From Ignelater luminosus (taxonomy: Eukaryota > Arthropoda > Insecta > Coleoptera > Elateridae): a stretch of DNA of 64,000 nt. Below are positions 1-11,784 of the stretch, one piece after another. The DNA lies in NCBI GenBank assembly GCA_011009095.1, contig VTPC01000880.1, forward strand, positions 139,000 to 202,999, written 5' to 3'. How positions within the stretch are numbered: position 1 is the first letter of the stretch; every line of letters starts with the position of its first letter. The translations under genes and the position numbers were made by a program. The notes below the pieces were generated by a model. The model was not told the origin of the DNA, ran no database searches, and worked only from the letters and a program-made list of their open reading frames with translations.

Positions 1-1
1 G

Positions 2-403
2 AAAAGTAGTTTACGAACACATATGCTCAGTTATAGTGTGAAGAAACCATTTGAATGTAGTATGTACGGTTATAAATGTACAGTGAATAGTAGTTTACGA
101 ACACATATGTTTGTTCATAGTGGCGAAAAACCATTTGAGTGTAATATATGCGATTATAAATGCACAAGGAAAGACAGTTTAAGAAAACATATGCTCATTC
201 ATAATGGCGAGAAACAATTTCAGTGTAATATGTGCGATTATAAATGCGGAAGGAAAGACAGTTTACGAAAACACATGCTCATTCATAGTGGCGAGAAATC
301 ATTTGAGTGTAATATATGCGATTATAAATGTACACACAAAAGCAAATTACGAACACACATGTTGGTTCATAGTAGCGAGAAGTATTTTGAGCATAATGCT
401 TAA
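2..403 (+). CDS. C2H2 zinc-finger protein, 3' end (partial, degenerate)
   Basis: The frame is open from the window edge to a TAA at 401-403. It encodes tandem C2H2 fingers of the CxxC-DYKC...H-M-x-x-H type with TGEKP-like linkers (SGEKPFEC, NGEKQFQC, SGEKSFEC), as in nuclear DNA-binding proteins. Three fingers are intact. The first visible finger has the second zinc-binding Cys of its knuckle replaced by Tyr (CSMY), and the linker before it has lost its His (MLSYS where MLIHS is expected). The last repeat stops at FEHNA, where FECN would start another finger. This could be a genuine C-terminal exon of a polydactyl protein or a decaying duplicate. The 5' part lies outside the window, so target and function cannot be given. 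Confidence 0.7.
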   Translation, partial: KSSLRTHMLSYSVKKPFECSMYGYKCTVNSSLRTHMFVHSGEKPFECNICDYKCTRKDSLRKHMLIHNGEKQFQCNMCDYKCGRKDSLRKHMLIHSGEKSFECNICDYKCTHKSKLRTHMLVHSSEKYFEHNA

Positions 404-2515
404 TAAATGTATATCAAATCCATTTTTCAGTGTGGGTTGCTAGTTGTAACAGAAACCGTGACTTTTATTACAAACCTTCCTTCCTTACAGCCTTCGAATT
501 AAGAATATTAATTTGGCTGCAGATACTAGGTCAGCATTAACATCAGCAAATGTCAGTCCCTGAAGGTGGCATATGATTGTTCGGCCAAATGCAGCTAGCA
601 GGCAGGGTCCGATGGATGGGACCTGTGTGCTAAAGGCAAAGAAACAAAAAACCAAACAAAGGGCGCCAGGATCTAATCTTCCGTTGGCCTAAATGAGTTA
701 AACGTTTGACGATCCTACCGAACATGTCTATTTCAGGAACTAAGACAATTATATACACTAAAGGAAAAAAAACAAAACAAAGGAACCAAATACAAAGGGA
801 TATTTAATTCAACACAAATAATTGTTAATAATAACAGGTGCCTCTTGGCATATGACAAATAATAAATAAAAAAAATTTAATAACAATATGGATAATCGGT
901 TAACAAGTCAATTAATAATTGAAGATATACCTTTGCAAGATTTAAATCAGCTTCTTTCGAGCCAAGCGGTAATATTTATGAAAGTTTTACTCAGCACTAG
1001 GATTGAAGTATATGTTTAATTTGTTCAAGTTATTAAAATGCACCTGTCATCTTGCACGGCTCTCCAATAAATCATAATGAAATTGTAAGTTAAATAGCAG
1101 AATTTCCTAAAATCTCTTGTAAATATAATTATAGTAACTAAAGGAGAAATCTAATTTCCCTTTCTTTTTCTATAAAAAAAATCAAATGTTCTAATTATCA
1201 AAATTTTAAGCGTAATATTTGAATACTAAAAGTTGTAACAGTAAACTATAAAATTTAAACTGAAACACAACAATAACCAGTTGTACTAGTCGCGTCAAGG
1301 TGTTATTAATACATATTCGGGTAAATCTTTGTTTGAGTCAGGGAAACTCACTGATCCTGAACAGAAGTAAAATGAGGATAAGAAGAACAGGAACAGGCCT
1401 TAAATAAAAGGAAACAAATGTATGCTAAGGATCCCTAAAGGAATTAATATGAAAATTTTACCTTAAGATTGAAATCAGCCCCGTGTGGACTCGGTTATCT
1501 AAATCCTGCATACGCAATCAATACATTGGTTATTCTTCCATTCTACTTACCAAGCTAACAATGACTAAGGGAATAACCAAAAGCTCTAACTGTTCACAAT
1601 CCACCCACAGTGTGATAAAGGCTGTACAGTTGCTTTGGACTAAGCTTTTCTGCGCCAAAACAGAATTTTTCGTTTCCCTTTTTAGAAAAAAACTCGCGAC
1701 TTGTCAAAATCTTTTTTTTCCAAAAACTCCCAAGCTTGCTTTTGTAATTGAATACGCCAACTAACCGACTAGAAAGAGAAAAAAAAATTGAAAACAAACG
1801 TGAAAAATAATTCAATCATGATGTAACGAAAATAAAACGTAACATATGAACAACCCAATACTGTTAGAAAGAGACATTTGGAACTGATATTTGGAATTAC
1901 AAGCTTAGTTTCGGTTAAATTTCTATTGGATTAAAATTGTCAATCACAATGATAGGGCGACTGATGAATTAGTAGAATCAACAGGTTTTTCTCAACAAGA
2001 TAGGTATCTTTAAAACATAGCCCCAAAATCGTGTACTAAAAGGAAATCAAAAGAGCTGGCAATTTTAACTTGAATTCAAAGATGGCAAACTGCTTCTAAA
2101 GGTAGACCTGCAGCTGAATTCTTATCCACCATCAAGATCAAAGTAACCAGTTTAATAAAGAGGCAGTTTAATTACTAACCAATGCAGTGCTTTCAAAACT
2201 TATCTCCACTTTAGCTAGAACTGGCATCTTCCCTTATTATAAGATGTGTGCCAAAAATTAAATCGATACTGGAAGTTTCTGAACAACTTTTACATGTGAA
2301 ATCGTTGAACAACAAAATATCCACACTAATTCGTTTGATTTGCTTTTTTTTGGTGATAAGACATGTAAACATTTACATCTGTCTTAAAAAGACATGGCTT
2401 AATTTAATGTAAAATCTGCAAATATACAAACGCTTTTGATAGTCTAGGAAAGTGGCAAAGCTAAAAGTTGATCTAAGAATGTAAAATATTTCTTGATATC
2501 CCCCTACATAATACC
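404..2515. other. AT-rich intergenic DNA, nothing recognised
   Basis: No gene, RNA or clear repeat was recognised. Open frames at 1483-1764 (plus) and 1594-1815 (minus) overlap each other, have low-complexity translations and no family resemblance, so they are left uncalled. Confidence 0.5.
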
Positions 2516-3909
2516 CCCAGTAAGCACAGTTACATAGCTGATCTGTATATATAACAGAACAACTGTTACTTAGTGCTTTAATGTTATGTAACTGGTAACA
2601 TACATGTTACCTACATTTAAGGAGATAGTACATGGTCACTGGATGTATCATATATGTATCTGATACAAGTTAGATACATATACGATACGTATCTGATACA
2701 AGTTAATACATATATGATATGTACCTGAGATCTTGTCTTTATATTACGGTTAACGTATATTATACACCGCAATTCTGCAAAGAAGCTTTTGATGCTCCTT
2801 CTTGTTATATTGATACAATAATACACTGTAAAAAAAGTATCGTTACCCTAACGCAAAATGTGGTTAAATTGACTATACTATATGATTAATATAGACACAA
2901 CCAAATATATTGTTAACTACACAAATTAGAAATTGTTAAATACTTATTGGTATGATAACTATAATTAATTATTATATGTTGTTCTGTAATGTAGACCACA
3001 AACCCTAGTAAAACCAACAAAATGAAAAAGTTATATTAACATAAGCTAGGATCGGTTATAATAAATAAAATACAAAATTCATATCTCCCCACAAATAAAG
3101 TTTATATAAATATCATATATTATTACATATATGTATATATATAAAATATAAATAAATATACAATAATAAAAATACCTCCAGATGGTCGTTTCGTCCTTGT
3201 TTGGATTCATCAGTGGAAGATAATGAAAGTCGATGCTTGCACACTTCATACTGGTTGTATACAAATCAAATATAACATTTAACAGTGTGAAAATACTAAG
3301 GCGCCATCTACTAGGAATGCCAAAAAATAACAACGTATTGTATTATAAAGATTATAGTTGTTCATCAATTACAGCGAATCATTATTGTTACAACTAACTA
3401 ACTAAAAAATGTTTAACTAAAATTAAATTGTCATTTTAACAATGGAGTTCAAATAGTTATGGCTCCATTTGTAAGATTTTAGTGTGACGTCTCTGATACA
3501 TTATAAGATACATTGCAATATTTACATATCACTGATGTTACAGATACTAGGTGAACGATACATTTCAGATATGTCTTTTGTGATTGTATTGAATATATAA
3601 CAAAGTAACTTATATGGAAATTATATGTATCTTTGTTACATTACCATTGTTGTGACTTAAAATAGAATTATGGAGTAGCTGTAAGACGCTCCCTACATAT
3701 TATAGTAGCTCGAAGTTCAATACATGTTTGACAGATGGAATAAAGAAATGTGAGTGACCACTTGTGTTGTGTTTTATTAAAAAAATAACAATGATCATCA
3801 ATAAAAGTGAATTGCAAATTAGCTTTCAAATAAATAGAAAATACACAACAACCATGTTAACCAAATGAGCTTTAATTGTTATGTATCAGATATATGTGTG
3901 CTTACTGGG
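2516..3909. mobile_element. TIR element with palindromic subterminal repeats
   Basis: The 5' end reads CCCAGTAAGCACA and the 3' end carries its inverse (TGTGCTTACTGGG), giving terminal inverted repeats of about 13 bp. Just inside the left end, 2637-2730 contains repeated near-palindromes built on ATGTATC and GATACAT, which would form hairpins. About 3040-3340 looks like a separate nested piece, holding the hammerhead motif and a GGCGCCATCTA word at 3301-3311. No transposase was recognised, so this is a non-autonomous element. Target-site duplication is not clear. The design resembles the element at 16479-17943. Confidence 0.5.
3171..3220 (-). ncRNA. Hammerhead ribozyme motif (type I, minimal stem III)
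   Basis: Read on the minus strand, the order is the hammerhead order. Stem I 5' strand CTTCCA (3214-3219) is followed by the core CTGATGA (3207-3213). Stem II is ATCC-AAACAA-GGAC (3193-3206), then core GAAAC (3188-3192), loop GACC, cleavage triplet ATC ending at 3181, and stem I 3' strand TGGAGG. Stem I pairs over 6 bp with one G-U. Stem II pairs over 3 bp plus an A-C mismatch. Stem III is the A-U pair plus a C-A mismatch closing a four-base loop. Both mismatches would be repaired by G in place of A. Minimal stem III is typical of hammerheads in Penelope-like retroelements and retrozymes. Activity of this copy is uncertain. Confidence 0.6.
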
Positions 3910-4263
3910 CTCTTTTGGCCAAGTTTTCCCTTTCTTACAAATATCTTGACTGATGCAATATTACTAGGGAAAAATATTTCTTATACAAACTTAACATGAA
4001 GTGAAAACAAGAAAAATAATAATAGAGAAAATTAATTTAAATGTTTATAAGTATTTATGCATTTGAATAATTGATGTGTAAACATAGGCAAGGTCAAATC
4101 TTTAGTATTAAATGGTATACAACAGATATATCACACATTGACTTTAAGATAGAATTGAATAGTAAACAAACAGAAAAAGTAAATGAAACGAAAGAACTAT
4201 TATTATAGCTAAATTAAAATTTCCTTTTTCATGAAAACTACATTTAGAATAAAATGTCGAAAA

Positions 4264-4573
4264 GATTTAACATTTAGGTTGCATAGGAGAAGACCTTAGA
4301 CTTGTTAATGCTAACAAGCATGAAGACTAGAGCTTCTTTAGCAACTATCTGCTTAGCTGCTCCTATATCCACAAACCCATGATTTTGTCGTCCTATCAAA
4401 CAAGTTTTTTTGTAATAGCCATTTCATTGAATACCAAAGCACAATATATTTTGTGCTGTGAGCTTACTGCTCTCATTTTTATAGCTTTTATTGCCTCAGA
4501 AATAAAATCAGGTTTTGCATCCACAGACTTAAGTACCATTTCGAAATTGTGTTTGGATGAGGCAGGCAAGTAC
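4264..4573 (-). pseudogene. P-element/THAP9-like transposase relic
   Basis: On the minus strand three short frames line up in the order of a P-element transposase. First comes CLPHPNTISKWY (about 4534-4573). Then SVDAKPDFISEAIKAIK leads to YCALVFNEMAI, the conserved block containing the (D/N)EM acidic site. Then HGFVDIG and AKEALVFMLVSINKS follow, ending near 4264. Two frameshifts and stops (TGA TAG after KKLV) separate them. No inverted repeats or other transposase segments were found nearby, so this is a fragment. Family assignment rests on remembered motif order, not on a search. Confidence 0.7.
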
Positions 4574-4579
4574 TAAACT

Positions 4580-5502
4580 GCTGGTGACCTTTACCTGAAT
4601 AAGAAGGTATGAACTTTCTTTAATTGAAAATAACGTTCGGAAAATTATTTTCATTTTGAAATTTATCATAACAAGATATTCACAAGTGATGACTGATCGA
4701 TCAGTGATCACCAAAGCTGATGGATGCCCCTTGATGAAAGTGATAGGCAACCCAACCCACACATTTCCAAAACACGTAATTTAAAAAATTGAAAATTAAA
4801 GCTAGTAGGCAACAATCTTTTGTTGCATCATTTGATGTTTGTTTAAATGTCAGTTTGACATTTTAATAAATCAAAATAATTATGGTTTGAAAACATATTT
4901 GAATAATGAATTTATGGGGAGTGTCAGAAAAGTTCAAATTTGGTAACAATATCCTTTACAAAGACATCAAATGATTAGAAAAGAATGACTGAAGATTTCA
5001 TTTTTAAAACGCCAGTATGTATAGCAAATATCAGACAACATTTCAAACACAAGTTAATGTGCATTACTTATTTTTATAAGGTTTTATCATTATAATTAAT
5101 CATGCCAAATAACCTTAAAAACAACTTGAGACATTTATATGTCAAACTGTAATTTGTAATACAAGTTATCCCTATGATATATTTTGTTCTTTTAAATAAT
5201 AGAAGTTTGGATTTAATTTGTCAGTTATGCAGTATTCTACGTTTAAATAACATAGTGTTTGAAGACATCGTTTTATAGTACCTTCCAAATTTAAAATTAT
5301 CAAGGCTAGTTCTTCGTTAAAAAAAAATTGATCGTTTAATAAAATATATTTTAATTCTTTTCATCTTATCCTATAAAAAAAACACATCGAAGAAAATCCA
5401 GTTACTTACAAAATAAAAACAAGAAAAGACTTGCTTACAATATAAAACAAAGTGCGAATATTACACACACACATTTTAAAAATCAATATCAAATTGTACA
5501 TT
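4580..5502. other. AT-rich spacer downstream of GAR1
   Basis: No gene was recognised. Its right end should contain the 3' UTR of GAR1, but no canonical AATAAA was found on the minus strand close to the stop codon; a variant ATTAAA is present near 5335. Confidence 0.4.
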
Positions 5503-6228
5503 TCAAAAACTTCCTCCACTTCTATTAAAGCCTCCTCCGCCACCGAAATTTCTGCCGCCTCCTCCGCCAAAACCACCTCTTCCACCTCCTCCTCTACCAC
5601 CACCACCCCCTCCAAATCCTCTACCACCACCACCCCCTCCAAATCCTCGTCCACCACCACCTCTTCCACCGAATCCTCCTCTACCACCTCCACCTCCAAA
5701 TCCACGTCCACCACCGCGACCTCCTCCACCACCACGTCCACCTCCTCTTCCACCACGTTTCTGGACCGATCCAGGCGGTCTCGGTAGGAATCGTTGCAAC
5801 GGCAACAATTTTGCTGGATCAATGAACAATTTCTGGTTCTTCTTAAAACTGGAAGCTTTCATATTTTCACCTAATCTTATAGAAACAGAGTAATCCCTGA
5901 GATTTCCAAATATCTCATCGATTTTTCCTATTTGTTCTTTATTTTCTAAGTAGATTGGTGCGTTAAAGAATGGAACATCTTCAATTTCAACTTTGCATAC
6001 AAGATCGTCCTGACAAGCGTATGCAAAGTATCCTAATGGTATGACCCGTTCGGGTGGACCTTGGTCGAAATTTCTTCCTCGATTGCCACCACCTCCAAAA
6101 CTGTTACGGCCACCCCCTCCTCCTCCAAAACCTCCTCGACCACCGCCACGGCCTCCAAAACCGCCGCCGCCGCCTCGGCCTCCAAAACCACCGCGACCAC
6201 CTCCTCTGCCTCCACCTCGAAATGACAT
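5503..6228 (-). CDS. GAR1: GAR1, H/ACA ribonucleoprotein complex subunit 1
   Basis: A 241-residue protein in one coding exon. It has an N-terminal Gly-Arg-rich (GAR) domain (residues 1-55), a central Gar1 core (about 58-155) and a second long GAR domain to the C-terminus. The core begins [20 protein letters not shown] and continues with [31 protein letters not shown] and a LPRPPG end, as in the Gar1/Naf1 beta-barrel fold. Gar1 binds the dyskerin pseudouridine synthase in nucleolar H/ACA snoRNPs, which pseudouridylate rRNA and snRNA. The chosen ATG opens the GAR domain and lies six bases inside a likely splice acceptor. The neighbouring gene on the same strand is LARP7. Length, domain order and motifs all fit the family. 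Confidence 0.95.
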   Translation of the reverse strand: MSFRGGGRGGGRGGFGGRGGGGGFGGRGGGRGGFGGGGGGRNSFGGGGNRGRNFDQGPPERVIPLGYFAYACQDDLVCKVEIEDVPFFNAPIYLENKEQIGKIDEIFGNLRDYSVSIRLGENMKASSFKKNQKLFIDPAKLLPLQRFLPRPPGSVQKRGGRGGGRGGGGGRGGGRGFGGGGGRGGFGGRGGGGRGFGGGGGGRGFGGGGGGRGGGGRGGFGGGGGRNFGGGGGFNRSGGSF

Positions 6229-6231
6229 ATT

Positions 6232-6567
6232 CTGGGTAACAAAATTAAGAATTAGGAATCAAAGTATGTTAGCCAGTAGATACATTTAAGCGTGTCTTAC
6301 AAGTGTAAAGCAGGGCGGGCACTTACAAATCTATTCGAGTATTTATTGAATCAAACAGTTGATGTTATTATGGCAGTTTTATAACATGATTTATATTTCT
6401 AAATTAAATCTCATAAGATTCGCTAATATTCTAAAGTAGATATATTAATTTATATGCTAAACTGTATCAAATTTGCAATAACAATAACAACACGTGTTTG
6501 AAAATATAACCTAAACGACGTTTTCAATAATTGATTGGAAAAAGTATTAATACTATTTAAAACTTAC
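6232..6567 (-). other. Probable intron in the GAR1 5' UTR
   Basis: On the minus strand a strong donor (AAG|GTAAGT, GT at 6566-6567) and a pyrimidine-rich acceptor (TTTTGTTACCCAG, AG at 6232-6233) enclose 336 bases just upstream of the GAR1 start. A non-coding first exon would lie above 6568. Inferred from splice-site sequence only. Confidence 0.5.
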
Positions 6568-7036
6568 CTTAACTGAATTGATGGTCTTCTCTGTTATCTA
6601 TCTCCGCTTATAAGTTTATGTATTTATAAAGAATATTAACATTTAAAATGTTAAATTCCGGTACATTCTAAATTAATACAAACATAACCTCACAACATAC
6701 GCATGAGGTTGTTGTCAACTGTCATTTTCGACCATGCAATTCTACAGGCAAAATTTTTAGCGAGATACCAACATACCTTGGTAAATCGTACGACTGACGA
6801 CATTTTCCATTAGTTTTTAAACTATAAACACTTAAAATATTCAAGTAATCTAATAACACTGTCGTTTGTAATTTCAAGAGTCAAATCTTAATGTTCCTTT
6901 TTAATGAAATGAAAGAGTAATTATCATTTAATCTAAAAGTCGATTCCATAACATTTAGCAAGCTTACTTGATTTTTAATCAAAAGCACATTCTTACAATT
7001 CTTTTATTTACAAATACAATTACTTTTACAACTCAA

Positions 7037-8731
7037 TTATTCACTATCATTATTATCAAAACGAACATGTGTTGCAGCTTGTTTTTCTGCTTTTTTCAGC
7101 AATTTATCCCTTCCTCTCTGTTTTACTGCGGAACGTTTTTGTTTACTTTGTCTTGCGTCTTCAATCTTTTCCCAATAGCTCTTTTCTTCATTCCCATCTA
7201 ATACACATAATCTCCCTTTATTAAAATTCGACCCACAAAATGTTTGTGCATTTTTATTATCAGAAAACCTTACATATATTTCTTGGCTGCCAACTGGATG
7301 TGGTATATCTATATATTTGATTTCAGAAGAGAAAGTTTTTATTTCAGCCTGAAAATATAAATTGTCAATAATAATAGTTAAGGCAAACAAATCTAAAGGA
7401 GTACCTTTAGTTTCTTGTTTTCCTCACAAGGTTCCAAAAGTAATATTTTGACTATGCTTCCTGGAATGAATTGAGTACCTGCTTCTTTAGGGTTACTTTC
7501 ACCATTTTTCTTTGAGTCTTCAATTTGAACATTTTCTTTTCTGTAGGTTGTTTGAGAATTTTTATTACTTTCATAACGCTTATTAAACCTCTGTCTATTT
7601 AAATGCATCTTTAATTGTTTCATTGTTTTCTTCTGCATATCTAGATATCGATTACGCATTTTTTTCCAGTCTTTCCTACAAAATAAACAAATTTACTTAA
7701 GATTAAGAAACTAATAAAATAATTACTTTGATAGAATCTGTAACCCAATTTCTTTCAAATTAACTTTTTTTCTGTGTGCTTTCTTATGTTTTTTCTTTTT
7801 CTTTTCATCGCCTTCTGTGTCTCCTTCGGACATAGGTTCGCTTGCTTCAAGTGCTTCATTATCTTGTTCCAGATTTTCAATATCTTCTGGTTGCTCGTGA
7901 GTTTTTGTCTTCTTCTTTCCTACTTCATCGTCACCAGAATTACTGTGCTTGCGTTTTTTATTCTTACTTTCAGATTCTTTCTTCTCTTCAGAATGTTTAT
8001 GTTTTTTCCCTTTAGATTTCTCCTTATTTTCTTCACGATCTTCTAAATTCTTGCTTAATTGACTAATAGAGGCATTCTTACCGTCACCTTCATACGTTGC
8101 TATACTGCACAAATGTTCCGGTTCCATATGCGACGGAATTTTACAATTAATACTTTCAAAATATTCCAAAGCAGCTTTGGCACCATCTTCATTCTCAAAT
8201 TCAATAAATGCAAAACCCTTAATCATCCCGTTATGTTTATATTTTGGTATAGACACGTAAACTACGTTACCAAATTCAGAAAATATAGACATTAACCATT
8301 CATGGGTCGCATCAGACTTTAATCTTTCAACATAAACCGTACACTCATCAACATTTTCCTTTACTTGTACAGGTAGTTTGCGGCATATTTTAGTTTTGTC
8401 ATCGGACAGCTCCAACAGTTCCGATTTGCTGACAGCTTTTGTGATATCTTCGATATTTGCGGTCAATTTTCGTATTTTATTGAATTTCAAGAACACATCA
8501 ATATCCACATCTGTAAATTAGGTGATTATTAAAAAAAAATTAATTGATATCTTAAGGAAATTTACACTTACAAGGATCAGTTTGTATTAGTTGTGATAGA
8601 AATCTGTCTTTTGTGAGGTTAGAGTCGCTAAAGTAAAATTCCATTTGTTGTAATATAGAATTATACAACTGTTTCTTGCGATGACGTCCCTTTTTATGTG
8701 CTTGCTCTTCTGTAAAATGTTCTGTTTCCAT
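7037..8731 (-). CDS. LARP7: LARP7, La-related protein 7 (four coding exons)
   Basis: Exons 8572-8731, 7727-8510, 7405-7675 and 7037-7348 join through GT-AG introns into 508 codons without a break. The La motif (about residues 20-102) spans exons 1-2 and includes QMEFYFSDSNLTKDRF and DPYVDIDVFLKFNKIRKLT. RRM1 follows (about 110-190, with CTVYVERL and KGFAFIEF), then a Lys/Glu-rich linker. A C-terminal xRRM begins GTQFIPGSIVKILLL and has the La-family helix EEKSYWEKIEDARQSK and a tail ending HVRFDNNDSE. LARP7 proteins bind the 3' U-tail of 7SK RNA, so controlling P-TEFb, and also assist U6 modification. The start ATG lies 5' of a complete La motif. AATAAA on the minus strand near 7005 suits a 3' end. 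Domain order and length match the family. Confidence 0.93.
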
Positions 8732-8734
8732 CTC

Positions 8735-11700
8735 GGTAAGTTTTTGAGCAATAATAACAATATAAAAGAATACGACGTTGTTGAAATTGATTTAGTAATA
8801 GTTTGGTTATGTTTGTTGTCATTTGTCAGGGGGGAACCCTTAAAGATTACACTGCTGCCAACAGTTGAGATTTTATTTCTAGCGTGCTACCAACCTTTAG
8901 TAATGTAGGTCTGAATGTTTTGAAACGAGAAATTTCAAATTTGAATTTTATCTGTGTCACTTTTTACTACGATTTTTTTCCTCTTTATTCTTCAAGCATA
9001 CATGTACCTTCTTGGGCCCTTTGAGTTCAGGGTCACAATTTTATATGTCTCGACATCTTTTAAACATTTTAAAAGTAATTAGTTGTCATAAAAAGGTATT
9101 GTTTGAGGTTTTTCAGGGTTGGTTTTTATAAGCAGACAAATAATTAAAAGTATACAAAATTATCCTGCTAAATTTATTATTATAAAAAAAATAACTTAAA
9201 AATAAACTGATGATCTTATAGTTGTGATAATTGTAAAAAAAGAGATAAATTGAGTGTTTTTAAATATTATTACCAATGACTGGAAAGAACAGTTATTATT
9301 AGAAGGTCGATTAGCATAACAAAAACTAATACGAAAAGAATGTGCGGTTTTAGAAGATTTGCAATCAATTTATAAGTAATGAGCGATGGGAGCCTGTTTG
9401 TCTGGAATATTCATGGATGATTAAATATTCATTACAATTATAGTTTGTATATTTCGTGGATTATCGAAGTATGGTTGTTATTAGTTTTATTACAAGGGAA
9501 AAAGCACAAAAAGAAGACTATTATGGTGGTTGATACTAAATAATACAATAAATTATTAATAAATTATGATTGCGATTTTGTTTTTTGTTGGTTGGCCATA
9601 AAAAAACATTCATTTTTTTTAAATTTTTAAAATAGAATAGACTTTTAGGTTAAGTATCTGTCATTTAAACGTCAGAACTGTTAACTGTTAATATTCTAAA
9701 TTATTTTTTTATTTTTAATTATTACGATAATTTAAAATCTTATGATAATATTAAAATAGGCCTGTTTAGTGATTCTAAATATTATAAAATAGTCTCAATA
9801 GTCTTGTTTTATTGAAAATAATTCTCAACGACATCGACAGTACGCTAACCTTCAAAATTGTCACTTTGACAACTAAACCATTTATGCATCGATTAATAAA
9901 AAGTGTCTATCAAGATAAAATTCCAAAGTCGCAATTCAAACTTGGACGCTCTTTAATGATAAAAGTCTGGCTCATTGTCAAGTGTGAACAACAAAGCAAT
10001 TGAATGATATCAGCAGCTAAATGCAGCTTTTCTAGATTCTTTTTATGATAAAATATGAAATATAATAGGTACTTATTAATTTCTATTATACAGGGTGCTT
10101 GTGTTTCACTAAAAATCATTTGTAAGAGGGATAAATTCGTTGATAAAGAAAAGAATTATTATTTTGATATCACTAACTGTACTACTCAATACCAGTGACT
10201 AGGTACATTCTTTCAAATTAAAAAAGATAATGATAGACCACTTTCCTTGTATAGTAACAGTTATCAAGATTGAAATAAAACACAATAATAATAATTTTTT
10301 AAAAATGTATTTTTAAGCATCAGAAAATTACAGGGAAAAATTGAGATTACTATCATCAGTCACGTATTACTTAAAAATTGATAAACCACAAATTAAATTT
10401 TTGCGCAATTAAATTAAAAAAATACACACACACACATAAGAAAATAAAATAAATTATTAATTAAGTAATGATTAAATAATCTCATAATTAAGAATAAAAA
10501 AAACAAACGAATAAATCTGGAATCAAAATACCAATGAATCACTGAAATGCACTTGCCACTTTCATAATGATATAATGAATATTTAACAGGAGTAAATAGC
10601 AAAAAAAAACAATAACAAACGAATTTAGAAAATTAAAACAAAGGAGCGAAAAAGTTGAAAATCGCTTGCATGCCTTGAAAAAGTAAACTGAGTGTCATGG
10701 CGGCCTCTCTTATTTATATATATCGTAAGTTTTTGCACACCGTACCAATATTAATTTTATTCCATTAGTTATTACTTATTGATTTGATCTTTAATTTAGA
10801 TTTTACTTTGAAATAATCAAGATTCCTAGATAGTCTGCTATTTTCCCTTTTTTTGTCAAATTCAGAAATTGATAATTTTGGTTTTAGATCTGAATGAAAT
10901 CATTAATTTACATTATAATTGCGAAAGCACGAGTCATTTAGTATAAAATTATGATTGAGATTAATAATTCAAATTAAATAGGTAGTACTACAGTGAAGGG
11001 TTTACAAGTCCTGTCATTATTATCATTATTATTAAAGCTAACAAGCTCGGCAATTTCCACAAGCAACTTTGATGCCTCTGACTATTGAGGAAAATTACTT
11101 TTAATAGTACGTGCACCTATTTGAAATACTGTAGTAGGTAATATCAATCAGTTCCAATTTTTATCTAAACGTGCCAAGGTATAAATCAAGGCGTAAATCC
11201 ATCAGGTTTAAATTACCTAAAGAATTTTACATGGAATTATTCAATTGTTTTTATTATTTACTAATCTAATAACTATCAATCAAAGTATTTTTGTATTGTG
11301 TATAAGGACACTGTGATATCATTGAAAACAACTCGGTAGTTAAAATTTACAACCTTACCCTATGGGCGCTTGGTACCAACGTGATATCTAAACATGTAAA
11401 TATCGCTGGTTCTAGTCCGAAAACCACGTTCTTTCTTTATGATTTTTCTAGTTTTTCAATCAAGTACCTGCAACTTTGCAACATTCCATTTTGACAAGCT
11501 CGGTGGTTGTAACCTGGTCTTTCTTCAAATATGGAGAGTAAACCATTCTTGATGTATCTTATTATTGGATGACCCAAGAGTGTATTCTTTTGCATTTTTC
11601 CGAGTCTGAGCTTGACCAACGCAACAATAATGAAATGCAAAAGAGAAGTCCAGCAATCTGTTAATTCAACTTGCAAGAATTGCAAGCCAACTTAGATAGT

Positions 11701-11780
11701 CACGTAGTCTACCGAAACCATGTTAGATTGCGGTTTATCAGCAAGTTATTTCACAAACTATGAGCCACGTACAGCAAGCT
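8735..11780. other. AT-rich intergenic region
   Basis: The region upstream of LARP7 should hold its promoter near 8740-8850. The remainder is AT-rich with no recognised gene. A lone CAGGGTG-type transposon end at 10091 has no partner that I could find. Confidence 0.4.
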
Positions 11781-11784
11781 TTAA

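Noticed and set aside
5406..5822. Val/Glu-rich frame on the minus strand and Ser/Thr-rich frame on the plus strand
   Set aside because: Both are shadow frames of the GAR1 glycine-arginine repeats.
6033..6289. Proline-rich frame on the plus strand
   Set aside because: Antisense shadow of the GAR1 N-terminal GAR domain.
7774..8295. Phe-rich frames on the plus strand
   Set aside because: Antisense shadows of LARP7 exon 2 (Lys codons read as Phe).
10091..10120. CAGGGTG transposon end
   Set aside because: Only one end was found, so no element can be delimited.
11340..11430. Possible tRNA-like B box (GGTTCTAGTCC)
   Set aside because: No matching acceptor stem, anticodon arm or A box could be drawn.
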